From assembly GCF_016863655.1 (NCBI RefSeq), contig NZ_BOPH01000031.1:62001-126000 (forward strand): 64,000 nt of DNA. Direction: 5' to 3'. Shown piece after piece: positions 1-9,264 of this stretch. Within the stretch, counting starts at the first letter, position 1; each line of letters opens with the position of its first letter. Below the pieces are notes generated by a model, which saw nothing but the letters and a program-made list of their open reading frames with translations, was not told the origin of the DNA and made no database searches. A program made the position numbers and the translations under genes. Origin of the DNA: Virgisporangium ochraceum. GTDB lineage: Bacteria > Actinomycetota > Actinomycetes > Mycobacteriales > Micromonosporaceae.

Positions 1-1
1 C

Positions 2-1111
2 GCGCCGCCGGCCGACGACAGCGGTCCGCCCGGGCAGGTCGGGTTCGGCCAGGTCTACCGGTGGGCGGTGGCGGCGGCGCTCGGCGTGCTCACGGTCGTG
101 CTGGCGGCGTACTCGCTGTACGTGGTGCGCAGCGTGCTGATCCTGGTGGTCATCGCGCTGTTCATCGCGGTCGGGCTCGATCCGGCGGTGCGGTGGCTGG
201 TGCGGCACGGGCTGCGCCGGGGGCCCGCCGTCGGCATCATCTTCCTCGGCACCTTCACGCTGCTCGCCGCGTTCCTGGCGGCCGTGACCCCGCCGCTGCT
301 GCGCGAGGGCGGCGAGCTGTTCGGCAACCTGCCCGGCTACGTCGAGCGGCTGCCCGAGCAGTCGGGCCTCTACCGCGACCTCGCCGAGCGCTACAACTTC
401 ACCGAGAAGCTCAGCCAGTACGCGGCGAACATTCCGCAGAGCATGGTCGGCAACGCGTGGGGCTTCGCCCGCCGGTTCCTCGGCGCGCTGGCGTCGGTGC
501 TCACCGTCATCGTCTTCACGATCTACTTCATGGCCGACCTGCCGCGGCTGCGGCGCGGACTGGTGCGGCTGTTCCCGCGTCCGCGCCGGCCACAGGCGGC
601 CGAGGTGGTCAACGTGGTGGTCGAGAAGGTCGGCGCGTACATGGCCGGCAACCTGATCATCTCGCTGGTCGCGGGCGTCACGGCGTTCGCGGTGCTCATG
701 GTGCTGGGCGTGCCGTACGCGCTGCCGCTGGCCGTCGCGGTGGCGATCACCGACCTGATCCCGCTGGTGGGCGCCACGATCGGCGCGGTGCTGTGCACAG
801 CGATCACGTTCTTCACCAGCGAGCTGTGGCCGGCCACGATCGTCGTGGCGGTGTTCTTCGTCGTGTACCAGCAGTTGGAGAACTACCTGCTGGTGCCGCG
901 GGTCATGCGCAACACCGTCGACATCTCCTCGATCGCGGTGCTGCTGTCGGCCCTGATCGGCGCCACGGTGCTGGGCGTGATGGGCGCGCTGATGGCGATC
1001 CCGATCGCGGCGGCGGTCAAGGTGGTGCTCACGCCGTTGATCGAGCGGCACACGGAGGTCCCGGCGCCCGCGCTGCCGGCCCCGCGCGAACCCGACGCCG
1101 CTTCTCCGTAG
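2..1111 (+). CDS. AI-2E family transporter (PerM/UPF0118), 5' end cut off
   Basis: This is a polytopic inner-membrane protein of the AI-2E/PerM family, a secondary exporter group whose substrate is rarely known. The reading frame is open to the window edge, so the true start lies upstream; an internal GTG at 68 would give 347 residues. Hydrophobic segments are evident near the start (GVLTVVLAAYSLYVVRSVLI), in the middle (ASVLTVIVFTIYFMADLP) and in a C-terminal cluster. The conserved ITDLIPLVGATIGAVL and YQQLENYLLVPRVM stretches are typical of the family. It ends 19 nt before dgt on the same strand. Membership is clear; the transported compound cannot be read from sequence. Confidence 0.88.
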   Translation, partial: APPADDSGPPGQVGFGQVYRWAVAAALGVLTVVLAAYSLYVVRSVLILVVIALFIAVGLDPAVRWLVRHGLRRGPAVGIIFLGTFTLLAAFLAAVTPPLLREGGELFGNLPGYVERLPEQSGLYRDLAERYNFTEKLSQYAANIPQSMVGNAWGFARRFLGALASVLTVIVFTIYFMADLPRLRRGLVRLFPRPRRPQAAEVVNVVVEKVGAYMAGNLIISLVAGVTAFAVLMVLGVPYALPLAVAVAITDLIPLVGATIGAVLCTAITFFTSELWPATIVVAVFFVVYQQLENYLLVPRVMRNTVDISSIAVLLSALIGATVLGVMGALMAIPIAAAVKVVLTPLIERHTEVPAPALPAPREPDAASP

Positions 1112-1130
1112 CGGCGATACGCTGGCGCCT

Positions 1131-2369
1131 GTGATCGACAACGCGGCCCGCTTTGTCGACGAGCCGGTCAAGTACGCCGGCATCGGCACCGGCCGGTTCG
1201 AGCGGAGCCCCTACGAGCGCGACCGCGGCCGGGTGCTGCACTCTGCCGGCTTCCGCCGGCTGGCCACGAAGACCCAGGTGCACCCGGCCGGCGAGGACGG
1301 CTTCGTGCGTACCCGGCTGACGCACTCGCTCGAGGTCGCCCAGATCGCCCGGGAGCTGGGGGAGCGGCTGGGCTGCGACCCCGACGTCGTCGACACCGCC
1401 GGGCTGGCGCACGACCTCGGTCACCCCCCGTTCGGTCACAACGGCGAGGACGCGCTCGACGCGATGGCCCAGCCGTGCGGCGGCTTCGAGGGCAACGCGC
1501 AGACGCTGCGGGTCCTGACCCGGCTGGAGGCGAAGGTCTTCGACGCCGACGGCCGGTCGGTGGGCCTGAACCTGACCCGGGCCACGCTCGACGCCGTGTG
1601 CAAGTACCCGTGGTTCCGCACCTCCGGCACGCGCAAGTACGGGGTCTACGCCGACGACGCGCCGATCTTCTCGTGGCTGCGCGCCGGTGCCGCCGACCGG
1701 TGCCTGGAGGCGCAGGTCATGGACTGGTCCGACGACGTCGCGTACTCGGTGCACGACGTGGAGGACGGCATCCACGGCGGCTACGTCGACCTCGACCCGC
1801 TGCGCCGCGACGACGCCGAGCGGGCCGCCCTGTGCGCCGACGTGGCGGCGGTCTACTCCGGCGAGTCGGCCGGCGACCTCGCCGACGTGCTCGACCAGCT
1901 GCTCTCCGACCCCGTGTTCACCCCGCTCAGCGGCTACGACGGGAGCCACCGGGCGCAGGCGGCGCTCAAGCGGGTCACGAGCGTGCTGACCGGCCGGTTC
2001 GTGGTCGAGACGATCAAGGCGACCCGCGACCGGTACGGCCCGGACCCGGTGCGCCGCTACGACGCCGACCTCGTCGTACCCCGCCGGACCCGGGCGCAGG
2101 TGGCCCTGCTGAAGGGGATCGCGCTGCGGTACGTGATGCGCCGGCCGGAGGCGTCACCGTCCTACGCCCGTCAGCAGGACCTGCTCAAGGAGCTGGTGAC
2201 CGTGCTGATCGAGCGGGCGCCGGACGAGCTCGACCCGGTGTTCGCGCCGCTCTGGCGCACCGCGTCCGACGACGCGGAGAAGCTGCGGGTCGTGATCGAC
2301 CAGGTCGCGAGCCTCACCGACCCGGCGGCGGTCGCGTGGCACCGGCGCCTCTGCGTGGGTCTCATATAA
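1131..2369 (+). CDS. dgt: deoxyguanosinetriphosphate triphosphohydrolase
   Basis: This cytosolic HD-domain enzyme splits dGTP into deoxyguanosine and triphosphate, and so trims the nucleotide pool. The protein has 412 residues. The HD metal site is visible: RLTHSLEVAQIARELG supplies the first histidine and TAGLAHDLGHPPFGHNGE the HD pair. The N-terminal block RDRGRVLHSAGFRRLATKTQV is also typical. The start is GTG. A TACGCT box at 1118-1123 lies seven bases before it, so the message may be leaderless. dgt next to dnaG is a common actinobacterial arrangement. Its stop codon is buried in the long hairpin that follows. Confidence 0.95.
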   Translation: MIDNAARFVDEPVKYAGIGTGRFERSPYERDRGRVLHSAGFRRLATKTQVHPAGEDGFVRTRLTHSLEVAQIARELGERLGCDPDVVDTAGLAHDLGHPPFGHNGEDALDAMAQPCGGFEGNAQTLRVLTRLEAKVFDADGRSVGLNLTRATLDAVCKYPWFRTSGTRKYGVYADDAPIFSWLRAGAADRCLEAQVMDWSDDVAYSVHDVEDGIHGGYVDLDPLRRDDAERAALCADVAAVYSGESAGDLADVLDQLLSDPVFTPLSGYDGSHRAQAALKRVTSVLTGRFVVETIKATRDRYGPDPVRRYDADLVVPRRTRAQVALLKGIALRYVMRRPEASPSYARQQDLLKELVTVLIERAPDELDPVFAPLWRTASDDAEKLRVVIDQVASLTDPAAVAWHRRLCVGLI

Positions 2370-2432
2370 ACGACGCTCTATCCAGTGTGCTTTCGGCGAC
2401 CGGAGCCGCACTGGGTAGAGCGTCGTTTATGT
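2364..2432. terminator. long intergenic hairpin overlapping the dgt stop codon
   Basis: Two 24-nt arms (2364-2387 and 2409-2432) pair with only two non-Watson-Crick positions around a 21-nt loop. The core is AAACGACGCTCTA. It lies between a plus-strand and a minus-strand gene, so it can end transcription from both sides. It is much longer than a typical intrinsic terminator and begins inside the dgt stop codon. It may instead be a copy of an intergenic palindromic repeat family. Confidence 0.7.
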
Positions 2433-2454
2433 AAAGCCGAGGTGCGGGGCGGCC

Positions 2455-3276
2455 TCAGGTGCGGGCGCCGCCCACCACCGTCGGGTTCAGTGCCCAGGCC
2501 AGGGCGTAGTCGGCGACCTCTTCCCAGCCGGGCTGGCCGACCGTGAAGTGGGAGCGGCCGGGGAACTCGCGGTACGCGGTCAGCGCGCTCGACCGGCGGT
2601 ACCTCCGGGCGTTCTCCCGGTTCACGGCCGCCGGGATGACGTGGTCCTCGCCACCGGCCATGAACAGCAGCGGGGCCCGGTTGTGGTTGGCGAAGTCGAC
2701 CCGCAGCGGGGTCCTGCGGGCCAGGTTGGCGAACGCGCCCTGGAACAGCACGTTCGCCGCGGCCGGCACGTGGTAGCGGTCGTACGCGGCGCGGGACTCG
2801 GCCTTCGGCATCGTGTTGCAGAACGCGTACCGGAACTGGTCGGGGGTCAGCGGGACGGCCTTGCGGCGGTTCGCCGGGTTGCGCAGCACCGGCGCGGTGA
2901 CCCGCAGCGTCGACAAGGGCAGCCGCCGCACGCCCCGCACCGTCGACGAGGCGATCGCCACCCCGGCCGCGCCGAGCCCCCGGTCGAGCAGGAGCTGCAC
3001 GAACGTTCCCCCGAAGGAGTGACCGATGATCATCGGGGGCCGGTCGAGGTCACGGATGATCCGCTCGTAGTGGTCGACGATCATGGCGACGTCGAGCCTG
3101 GTGAGCGGCGAGGGGTCGGTCCGCAACGCGTCGACCTCGCCCTCGAGGCCGGGCCACGCCGGCGCGATGACGCGGTAGCCGGCTTCGGTGTACCGCTCGA
3201 CCCAGTGCTCCCAGCTGCGCGGGGTCATCCACAGGCCATGGATGAGCACGATCGTGTCGGAGGTCGCGTCGGTCAC
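2455..3276 (-). CDS. alpha/beta hydrolase
   Basis: A cytosolic alpha/beta-hydrolase fold protein of 273 residues with no signal peptide. The oxyanion-hole motif LIHGLWMTPRSW is near residue 12. The nucleophile elbow GHSFGG is near residue 85. The acid probably lies in GGEDHVIP, and the catalytic histidine in GRSHFTVGQPGWEEV. The start is GTG. The gene stands alone and is convergent with dgt, sharing the hairpin between them. Related proteins are called esterases or chloroperoxidase-like hydrolases, but the substrate is unknown. Confidence 0.85.
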   Translation of the reverse strand: MTDATSDTIVLIHGLWMTPRSWEHWVERYTEAGYRVIAPAWPGLEGEVDALRTDPSPLTRLDVAMIVDHYERIIRDLDRPPMIIGHSFGGTFVQLLLDRGLGAAGVAIASSTVRGVRRLPLSTLRVTAPVLRNPANRRKAVPLTPDQFRYAFCNTMPKAESRAAYDRYHVPAAANVLFQGAFANLARRTPLRVDFANHNRAPLLFMAGGEDHVIPAAVNRENARRYRRSSALTAYREFPGRSHFTVGQPGWEEVADYALAWALNPTVVGGART

Positions 3277-3334
3277 GCTCGTAACTTACCGGCCAGCTGA
3301 CGGTTCACCGGCGTGACGGTGCAGGATGTATCTC

Positions 3335-5185
3335 ATGGCCGGGAAGATTCGTCACGAGGACATCACGCTGCTGCGCGAGCGGGTCTCCGTCGTCGACGTC
3401 ATCTCCGACCACGTCACGCTCAAGTCGGCCGGCGGCGGCAACCTCAAGGGCCTCTGCCCGTTCCACGACGAGAAGACCCCGTCGTTCAACGTCAAGCCGT
3501 CACAGGGCGTGTACTACTGCTTCGGCTGCGCCAACGGCGGCGACGCGATCAAGTTCGTGATGGAGATCGACCACCTCACGTTCCCGGAGGCGGCGGAGCG
3601 GCTCGCCGCCCGCGCCGGCGTCGAGCTTCGGTACGAGGAGGCCGGTCCGGCGCCGGTCCGGCAGACCGGCCAGAAGCAGCGGCTGATCGCCGCGCACCGC
3701 GACGCGGCCGCGTTCTACGCCGAGCAGCTGCTCACCCCGGGGGCCCGGAAGGCGCGGGAGTTCCTCGCCCAGCGCGGCTTCGACCGGGCCGCGGCGGAGC
3801 GGTACGGCTGCGGGTTCGCGCCCGACGGCTGGGACCACCTCACGAAGCACCTGCGCAACCAGGGCTACACCGGCCAGGAGCTGGTCACGGCCGGCCTGTC
3901 GCGGGAGGCGCGCAGCGGCAGCCTCATCGACCGGTTCCGCCGCCGCCTGCTGTGGCCGATCAAGGAGATCAGCGGCGACGTCATCGGGTTCGGCGCCCGC
4001 AAGCTGTTCGACGAGGACGACGGCCCCAAGTACCTGAACACCCCCGAGACGCCGATCTACAAGAAGTCCCACGTGCTCTACGGCATCGACCTGGCCAAGC
4101 GGGAGATCGCCAAGCAGGGCCGGGCGGTGATCGTCGAGGGCTACACCGACGTGATGGCCTGCCACCTGGCCGGGGTGCCGGTGGCGGTGGCCACGTGCGG
4201 CACGGCGTTCGGCGGCGACCACATCCAGGTGCTGCGGCGGCTGCTGATGGACGTCGACGCCTACACGGGTGAGATCATCTTCACGTTCGACGGCGACGCC
4301 GCCGGTCAGAAGGCCGCGCTGCGGGCGTTCGAGGACGACCAGAAGTTCATGGCGCAGACCTACATCGCGGTCGGCCCCGACGGCATGGACCCGTGTGAGC
4401 TGCGGCTCGCGCGCGGTGACGCGGCCGTGCGCGACCTGGTCGCCCGGCGCGAGCCGATGATCGACTTCGCGATGCGCGCCAACGCCGCCCGGTTCGACCT
4501 CGACACCGTGCCCGGGCAGATCGGGGCGGCGCGCGCGGTCGCGCCGCTCGTCGGCCGGCTCAAGGACCGGTCGCTGCGCGACCAGTACGTCAACCGGATG
4601 GCCAACATGCTGGGCGTCGACGTCGACCTGGCCCGGCGCGAGGTGGCCGCGGCGGGGGAGGGTCCGAACCGGCCCGCGCCGGCCCAGCGCCAGGCCGTGC
4701 AGGCGGGCGGCGACGGCGCCGAGGCGGCGGTCGAGCGCGAGGCGCTCAAGCTGGCGCTGCAGGCCCCGGCGCTGGCCGGTCCGATGTTCGACCTGATCGG
4801 CCCGGAGGCCTACAGTCACCCGGTCCATGCCGTCGTGCGCCGGGCCATCGCGGAGGGTGGCGGCGCCGGCGGCGGCCTGGTCGGTGCCGTCTGGACCGAG
4901 AAGGTGCGCGACGCGTGCGGTGACCTCGCCGCGAAGGCGCTGGTGACGGAGCTGTCCGTGGAGTCGCTGCGGATCGACCACGACCCCGACCCGCGCTACG
5001 TCGAGGAGACGCTGATCCGGCTGCAGATTCCCGCGGTGAACCGCCGGATCCGCGAGATCAAGTCGAAGCTGCAGCGGCTCAACCCGGTGACGCAGCGGGA
5101 GGCGTATCTGACGCTCGCCGGGGAACTGTTCTCCCTGGAGCAGCAGGCGCGTGGGCTCCGTGAGCGTGCGGCGGGAGGGTTCTAG
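3335..5185 (+). CDS. dnaG: DNA primase
   Basis: DnaG makes the RNA primers for replication and works with the DnaB helicase. The order of domains is the usual one. The CHC2 zinc ribbon (CPFHDEKTPSFN, then YYCFGCANGGD) is at about residues 37-65. The TOPRIM catalytic core shows VIVEGYTDVMA (residues 262-272) and FTFDGDAAGQKA. A helicase-binding domain closes the protein near residue 616. I chose ATG 3335 because the AGGAT at 3323-3327 is well spaced for it and family members begin MAGRIRDED; an ATG at 3326 would add three residues. The next gene starts at the base after the stop codon. Confidence 0.96.
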   Translation: MAGKIRHEDITLLRERVSVVDVISDHVTLKSAGGGNLKGLCPFHDEKTPSFNVKPSQGVYYCFGCANGGDAIKFVMEIDHLTFPEAAERLAARAGVELRYEEAGPAPVRQTGQKQRLIAAHRDAAAFYAEQLLTPGARKAREFLAQRGFDRAAAERYGCGFAPDGWDHLTKHLRNQGYTGQELVTAGLSREARSGSLIDRFRRRLLWPIKEISGDVIGFGARKLFDEDDGPKYLNTPETPIYKKSHVLYGIDLAKREIAKQGRAVIVEGYTDVMACHLAGVPVAVATCGTAFGGDHIQVLRRLLMDVDAYTGEIIFTFDGDAAGQKAALRAFEDDQKFMAQTYIAVGPDGMDPCELRLARGDAAVRDLVARREPMIDFAMRANAARFDLDTVPGQIGAARAVAPLVGRLKDRSLRDQYVNRMANMLGVDVDLARREVAAAGEGPNRPAPAQRQAVQAGGDGAEAAVEREALKLALQAPALAGPMFDLIGPEAYSHPVHAVVRRAIAEGGGAGGGLVGAVWTEKVRDACGDLAAKALVTELSVESLRIDHDPDPRYVEETLIRLQIPAVNRRIREIKSKLQRLNPVTQREAYLTLAGELFSLEQQARGLRERAAGGF

Positions 5186-5722
5186 ATGCGGTCGCTGTTC
5201 CGCCGCCGGCGGCTGCCCGACGGTGCGCGTCCGGCGCTCGACCGGGACGAGCGCATCCTCGCCTGGGGCGGCGCCGCCAACGACGCTGTGGTGATAGTCA
5301 CAAACTACGGGCTGTGGCTGCCCGGCCTCTCCGGCTCGGCGCGGCTGGGCTGGCACGAGATCCACAAGGCCACGTGGTCGGGCCGGGCGCTGGTGGTGGT
5401 GCCCGCCCGCGAGGTGGCCAGCCACGGGACGTACACCGAGATGGCCGACGACGACACGGTGAGTGTCACGCTGCTCGATCCGGACAAGGTGCCGGACCAG
5501 GTCCGGGCCCGGGTGACGAAATCCGTCGCGTACACCAGCCACCACGCGCTGCCGGGTGGCGGCGTGCGGGTGGTCGCGCGGCGCGTCCCCGGGCGGGACG
5601 GCCTCCGGTGGACCGTGCGCTACGACCCGGGCACGCCGTCCGCGCCCGACGCCGCGGCCGACCTGGTGGCCGCCGCCAGCGCCGCGATAACGGGTGGCCA
5701 GACCGTCGCACCCCCGGGTTAG
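5186..5722 (+). CDS. conserved hypothetical protein downstream of primase
   Basis: An unrecognised soluble protein of 178 residues. Its ATG immediately follows the dnaG stop codon, so it is almost certainly translated from the same message. The N-terminus is basic (MRSLFRRRRLPDG). The central part, ILAWGGAANDAVVIVTNYGL then RLGWHEIHKATW, resembles a small beta-rich domain of the pleckstrin-like type, but this is only an impression. No signal peptide or catalytic motif is visible. The C-terminus is Ala/Asp-rich. Its position suggests a housekeeping role, and nothing in the sequence says what. Confidence 0.75.
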   Translation: MRSLFRRRRLPDGARPALDRDERILAWGGAANDAVVIVTNYGLWLPGLSGSARLGWHEIHKATWSGRALVVVPAREVASHGTYTEMADDDTVSVTLLDPDKVPDQVRARVTKSVAYTSHHALPGGGVRVVARRVPGRDGLRWTVRYDPGTPSAPDAAADLVAAASAAITGGQTVAPPG

Positions 5723-5731
5723 GGTCGCCGG

Positions 5732-6682
<951 letters not shown>

Positions 6683-6684
6683 GC

Positions 6685-7449
6685 ATGTTGCATCCGTCGA
6701 TCGCCGTCCTGGAGTACAACCTCGCCACCTACCGCCGGGTGTGGCGGGCGTCGGTGCTCTCGTCGTTCGCGCTGCCGCTGCTGTTCCTGCTCGGCATGGG
6801 CGTCTCGGTCGGCTCGTACGTCGACGCGCGCGGCGCGCTGGGCACCGACTACCTCGACTTCATCGCACCGGGTCTGCTGATGTCCACCGCGTTGCAGGTG
6901 GCGGTCGGCGAGTCCACCTGGCCCGTGTACGGCAGCTTCTCGTGGACGCGCGTCTACCACTCGATGCTCGCCACCCCGTTGCGCGTCCGCGACATCCTCG
7001 CCGGCAGCCTGTCGTTCGTGCTCGTGCGGGTGCTGCTGGCGAGCGTCGGCTTCCTCGTGGTGATGCTCGTCTTCGGTGCCGTGCACTCGTGGCGGGCGGT
7101 GGTGGCGCTGCCGGTGTGCGTCGTGCTGGGGCTCGCGATCGCGGCGCCGTGCTTCGCGTACGCGGCGTCGGTCAAGGCCGACGGCATGTTCGCGGTGCTG
7201 CTGCGGTTCGGCGTCATCCCGATGACGTTGTTCGCCGGCGTGTTCTTCCCGGTCGACTCGCTGCCCGACGTGCCGCGGTGGCTGGCGTACGCGTCGCCGC
7301 TGTGGCACGGCGTCGAGCTGGGCCGGGCGTCGACGCTGGGCATCGACACCGAGTGGGGCTGGCCGGTGCACCTCGGGTACCTGGTGCTGTGGTGCGTGGG
7401 CGGGTTCCTGCTGGCCCTGCACCGGTTCACCCGGAAGCTGTCGGACTGA
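6685..7449 (+). CDS. ABC-2 type exporter permease (first of two)
   Basis: A 254-residue membrane subunit with about six hydrophobic segments, for example LSSFALPLLFLLGMGVSVGS near residue 30. It has the ABC-2 signature region FAGVFFPVDSLPDVPRWLAY toward the end. It starts 2 nt after the ATPase stop codon and is therefore co-translated with it. It is similar in layout to the next gene (WHGVELGR compared with YHGVEVVR), so the pair probably arose by duplication and forms a heterodimeric channel. Confidence 0.92.
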   Translation: MLHPSIAVLEYNLATYRRVWRASVLSSFALPLLFLLGMGVSVGSYVDARGALGTDYLDFIAPGLLMSTALQVAVGESTWPVYGSFSWTRVYHSMLATPLRVRDILAGSLSFVLVRVLLASVGFLVVMLVFGAVHSWRAVVALPVCVVLGLAIAAPCFAYAASVKADGMFAVLLRFGVIPMTLFAGVFFPVDSLPDVPRWLAYASPLWHGVELGRASTLGIDTEWGWPVHLGYLVLWCVGGFLLALHRFTRKLSD

Positions 7450-7474
7450 TGCTGAGTCGCGGGGGAGGGTCGCG

Positions 7475-8293
7475 ATGGTGAGCACGCTCGCGTTGCCGAC
7501 GGTGGCGAGGCGCGTCGAGCGGCGCTGGGCCAACTCGGTGGCGGTCGCGGGCCGCAACGCGACGGCCGCCCGGCACTTCGCCTACTGGTGGGTGCTGCTG
7601 TCGGGGTTCTTCGAGCCGCTGCTGTACCTGCTGTCGATCGGCATCGGGGTGGGTCAGCTCGTCGGCGACTTCCGGCTGGCCGACGGGCGCATCGTCACGT
7701 ACCCGACGTTCGTGGCGCCGGCGATGCTCGCCGCGTCGGCGATGAACGGCGCGCTCGCGGAGAGCACCTTCAACTTCTTCGGGAAGATGAAGTACATGAA
7801 GGTCTACGACGCGGTGATCGCCACCCCGGTGACACCCGTCGAGATCGCGGTCGGCGAGCTGATGTGGGCGATGCTTCGCGGCGCCGTCTACTCGGCGGCG
7901 TTCCTCGGCATCATGGTCTGGATGGACCTCACCACCGCGGGGTGGGCCCTCGCCGCGTTCCCGGCGACGATGGTGGTCGGGTTCGCGTTCGGCGCGGTCG
8001 GCATGATGCTGTCGACGTTCGTGCGCAGCTGGCAGGACTTCGACTACGTGATGGTGGCGCAGTTCGCGCTGTTCCTGTTCTCCGGCACGTTCGCGCCGGT
8101 CGACTCGTTCCCCATGGTGATGCGGGTACTGGTCGAGCTCACCCCGCTGTACCACGGCGTCGAGGTGGTGCGGGCGCTCACCACCGGGGTACTGGACTGG
8201 ACGCTCGCGTGGCACCTCGCGTACCTCGTGGCGCTCACGGTGCTGTGCCTGCGGGTCGCCGGCCGGCGGATGAACAACCTGCTCTGCAAGTGA
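7475..8293 (+). CDS. ABC-2 type exporter permease (second of two)
   Basis: A 272-residue permease with about six membrane segments. The start is supported by a strong GGGGGAGGG ribosome-binding site a few bases upstream. Residues near 200 read FSGTFAPVDSFPMVMRVLVE, the same conserved ABC-2 element as in the preceding permease. The last bases of the gene overlap the GTG of the DUF3626 gene, so all of these genes belong to one transcript. It is probably the partner half of the exporter. Confidence 0.92.
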   Translation: MVSTLALPTVARRVERRWANSVAVAGRNATAARHFAYWWVLLSGFFEPLLYLLSIGIGVGQLVGDFRLADGRIVTYPTFVAPAMLAASAMNGALAESTFNFFGKMKYMKVYDAVIATPVTPVEIAVGELMWAMLRGAVYSAAFLGIMVWMDLTTAGWALAAFPATMVVGFAFGAVGMMLSTFVRSWQDFDYVMVAQFALFLFSGTFAPVDSFPMVMRVLVELTPLYHGVEVVRALTTGVLDWTLAWHLAYLVALTVLCLRVAGRRMNNLLCK

Positions 8294-9105
8294 GCCGCGC
8301 CGGGCGGGCGCTGCGGCACGTCGCCGCGCTGTCGTCCGGTCCGCCGGTCGACCGCACCCTGCGGATCACCCTGAACCTGCATCCGGACCGCGACGGGATC
8401 CTGGCGAAGCTCGGCGCCGGCGGGGTCTACCTGTCGCAGTTCGCCACCGGCACGAGCAACGGCGGGCTCACCGCGTATCCCGGCGGCGACCGCTGGCGCT
8501 GGGAGAGCCGCATGTTCGGTGGCGCCTACGACGACGCGCCGGCGCCGGAGCGACCGGTGTACGGCGCGCTGAACCTGCGGCGGAAGGCGGTCGGCGCGGC
8601 ACCGCGGTTCGGGTCGGCGCACCTGCGTCTCACCGCCGGCTGCCTCGACCGGGCAACGTTCTGCTACCCCGACAGCTTCCTCGAACCCACCGACTTCGGG
8701 ATCGCCGCGCACCTGCGGCTCGCCGACCTCGCCGCCACCTGGGACGGCGACCCGCTCGACGGCTACGTCGAGGCACACGTGCACGGCCCGGTACGGCTCG
8801 ACCGCGACGTCGAGGCGATCGTGCTGGACCCGAGCCACCGCTCGACGGAGGTGGCCGCCGCCGCGGCGCGGCTGCCCTGCGCGGTGGAGTGGCACCGGGG
8901 GTTCCGGCTGTCGGTCGACGAGCTGCGCCGGCACCCGGAGTACCGCGGGCCCGAGTTCGTGGCGCTGGGCGTCGAGATCGCCGTCGACGGCGTCCTCGAC
9001 CCGGCGGTGATCGGCGCGGCGGCGGCGACCGGACGCTACGACCCCCAGGCCCTCAAGCGGGTCTGGCACCATGTGGCGCACTTCGGCTGTCCCGTTGACG
9101 ACTGA
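8290..9105 (+). CDS. DUF3626 family protein
   Basis: A 271-residue protein that I recognise as DUF3626 from the LNLHPDRDG, YLSQFATGTSNGGLTAYPGG and RMFGGAYDDAPAPERPVYG blocks. The function of the family is not established. It contains many conserved Asp, His and Arg residues (EAHVHGPV, EWHRGFRLS), which could be an active site, but I cannot assign chemistry. There is no signal peptide. The GTG start overlaps the permease stop codon by GTGA, so it is coupled to the exporter. A role in making or modifying what the exporter moves is possible but is inference. Confidence 0.8.
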   Translation: MSRAGRALRHVAALSSGPPVDRTLRITLNLHPDRDGILAKLGAGGVYLSQFATGTSNGGLTAYPGGDRWRWESRMFGGAYDDAPAPERPVYGALNLRRKAVGAAPRFGSAHLRLTAGCLDRATFCYPDSFLEPTDFGIAAHLRLADLAATWDGDPLDGYVEAHVHGPVRLDRDVEAIVLDPSHRSTEVAAAAARLPCAVEWHRGFRLSVDELRRHPEYRGPEFVALGVEIAVDGVLDPAVIGAAAATGRYDPQALKRVWHHVAHFGCPVDD

Positions 9106-9143
9106 CGGCCGGACCGCCCGCTGACACTGGCTACGTTCGACCG

Positions 9144-9260
9144 ATGACAATGATCCGTCGTCTCATCCTGGTGCTGGCGGGCGTCGCCGGCCTCGTCGCG
9201 GTCGCCGCCGGTCCGGCGGCCGCCGGCACCAGCTTCAACCACACCGAACCGTCCCTCTGA
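9144..9260 (+). CDS. 38-residue secreted peptide precursor
   Basis: A very short frame that looks real. It reads MTMIRRLILVLAGVAGLV and continues to a clear signal-peptidase site (AAGPAAAG), leaving a mature peptide of about 11-12 residues that ends TSFNHTEPSL. The basic start, hydrophobic core and AxA site form a complete Sec signal. There is no good Shine-Dalgarno sequence, but a TACGTT box at 9132-9137 sits six bases before the ATG, which fits a leaderless message. The TPR gene starts 4 nt after its stop codon. The function is unknown; a signalling or protective peptide is one guess. Confidence 0.6.
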   Translation: MTMIRRLILVLAGVAGLVAVAAGPAAAGTSFNHTEPSL

Positions 9261-9264
9261 ACCG

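Noticed and set aside
2409..2430. Resemblance of CTGGGTAGAGCG to a tRNA D-arm
   Set aside because: No acceptor stem, anticodon arm or T-loop follows; it is the right arm of a hairpin.
3500..5545. A 681-codon open frame antisense to dnaG, and similar long antisense frames at 30183-32309 and 16933-15284
   Set aside because: They mirror well-supported genes, have Arg/Ala/Gly-rich shadow composition typical of GC-rich DNA, and show no domain.
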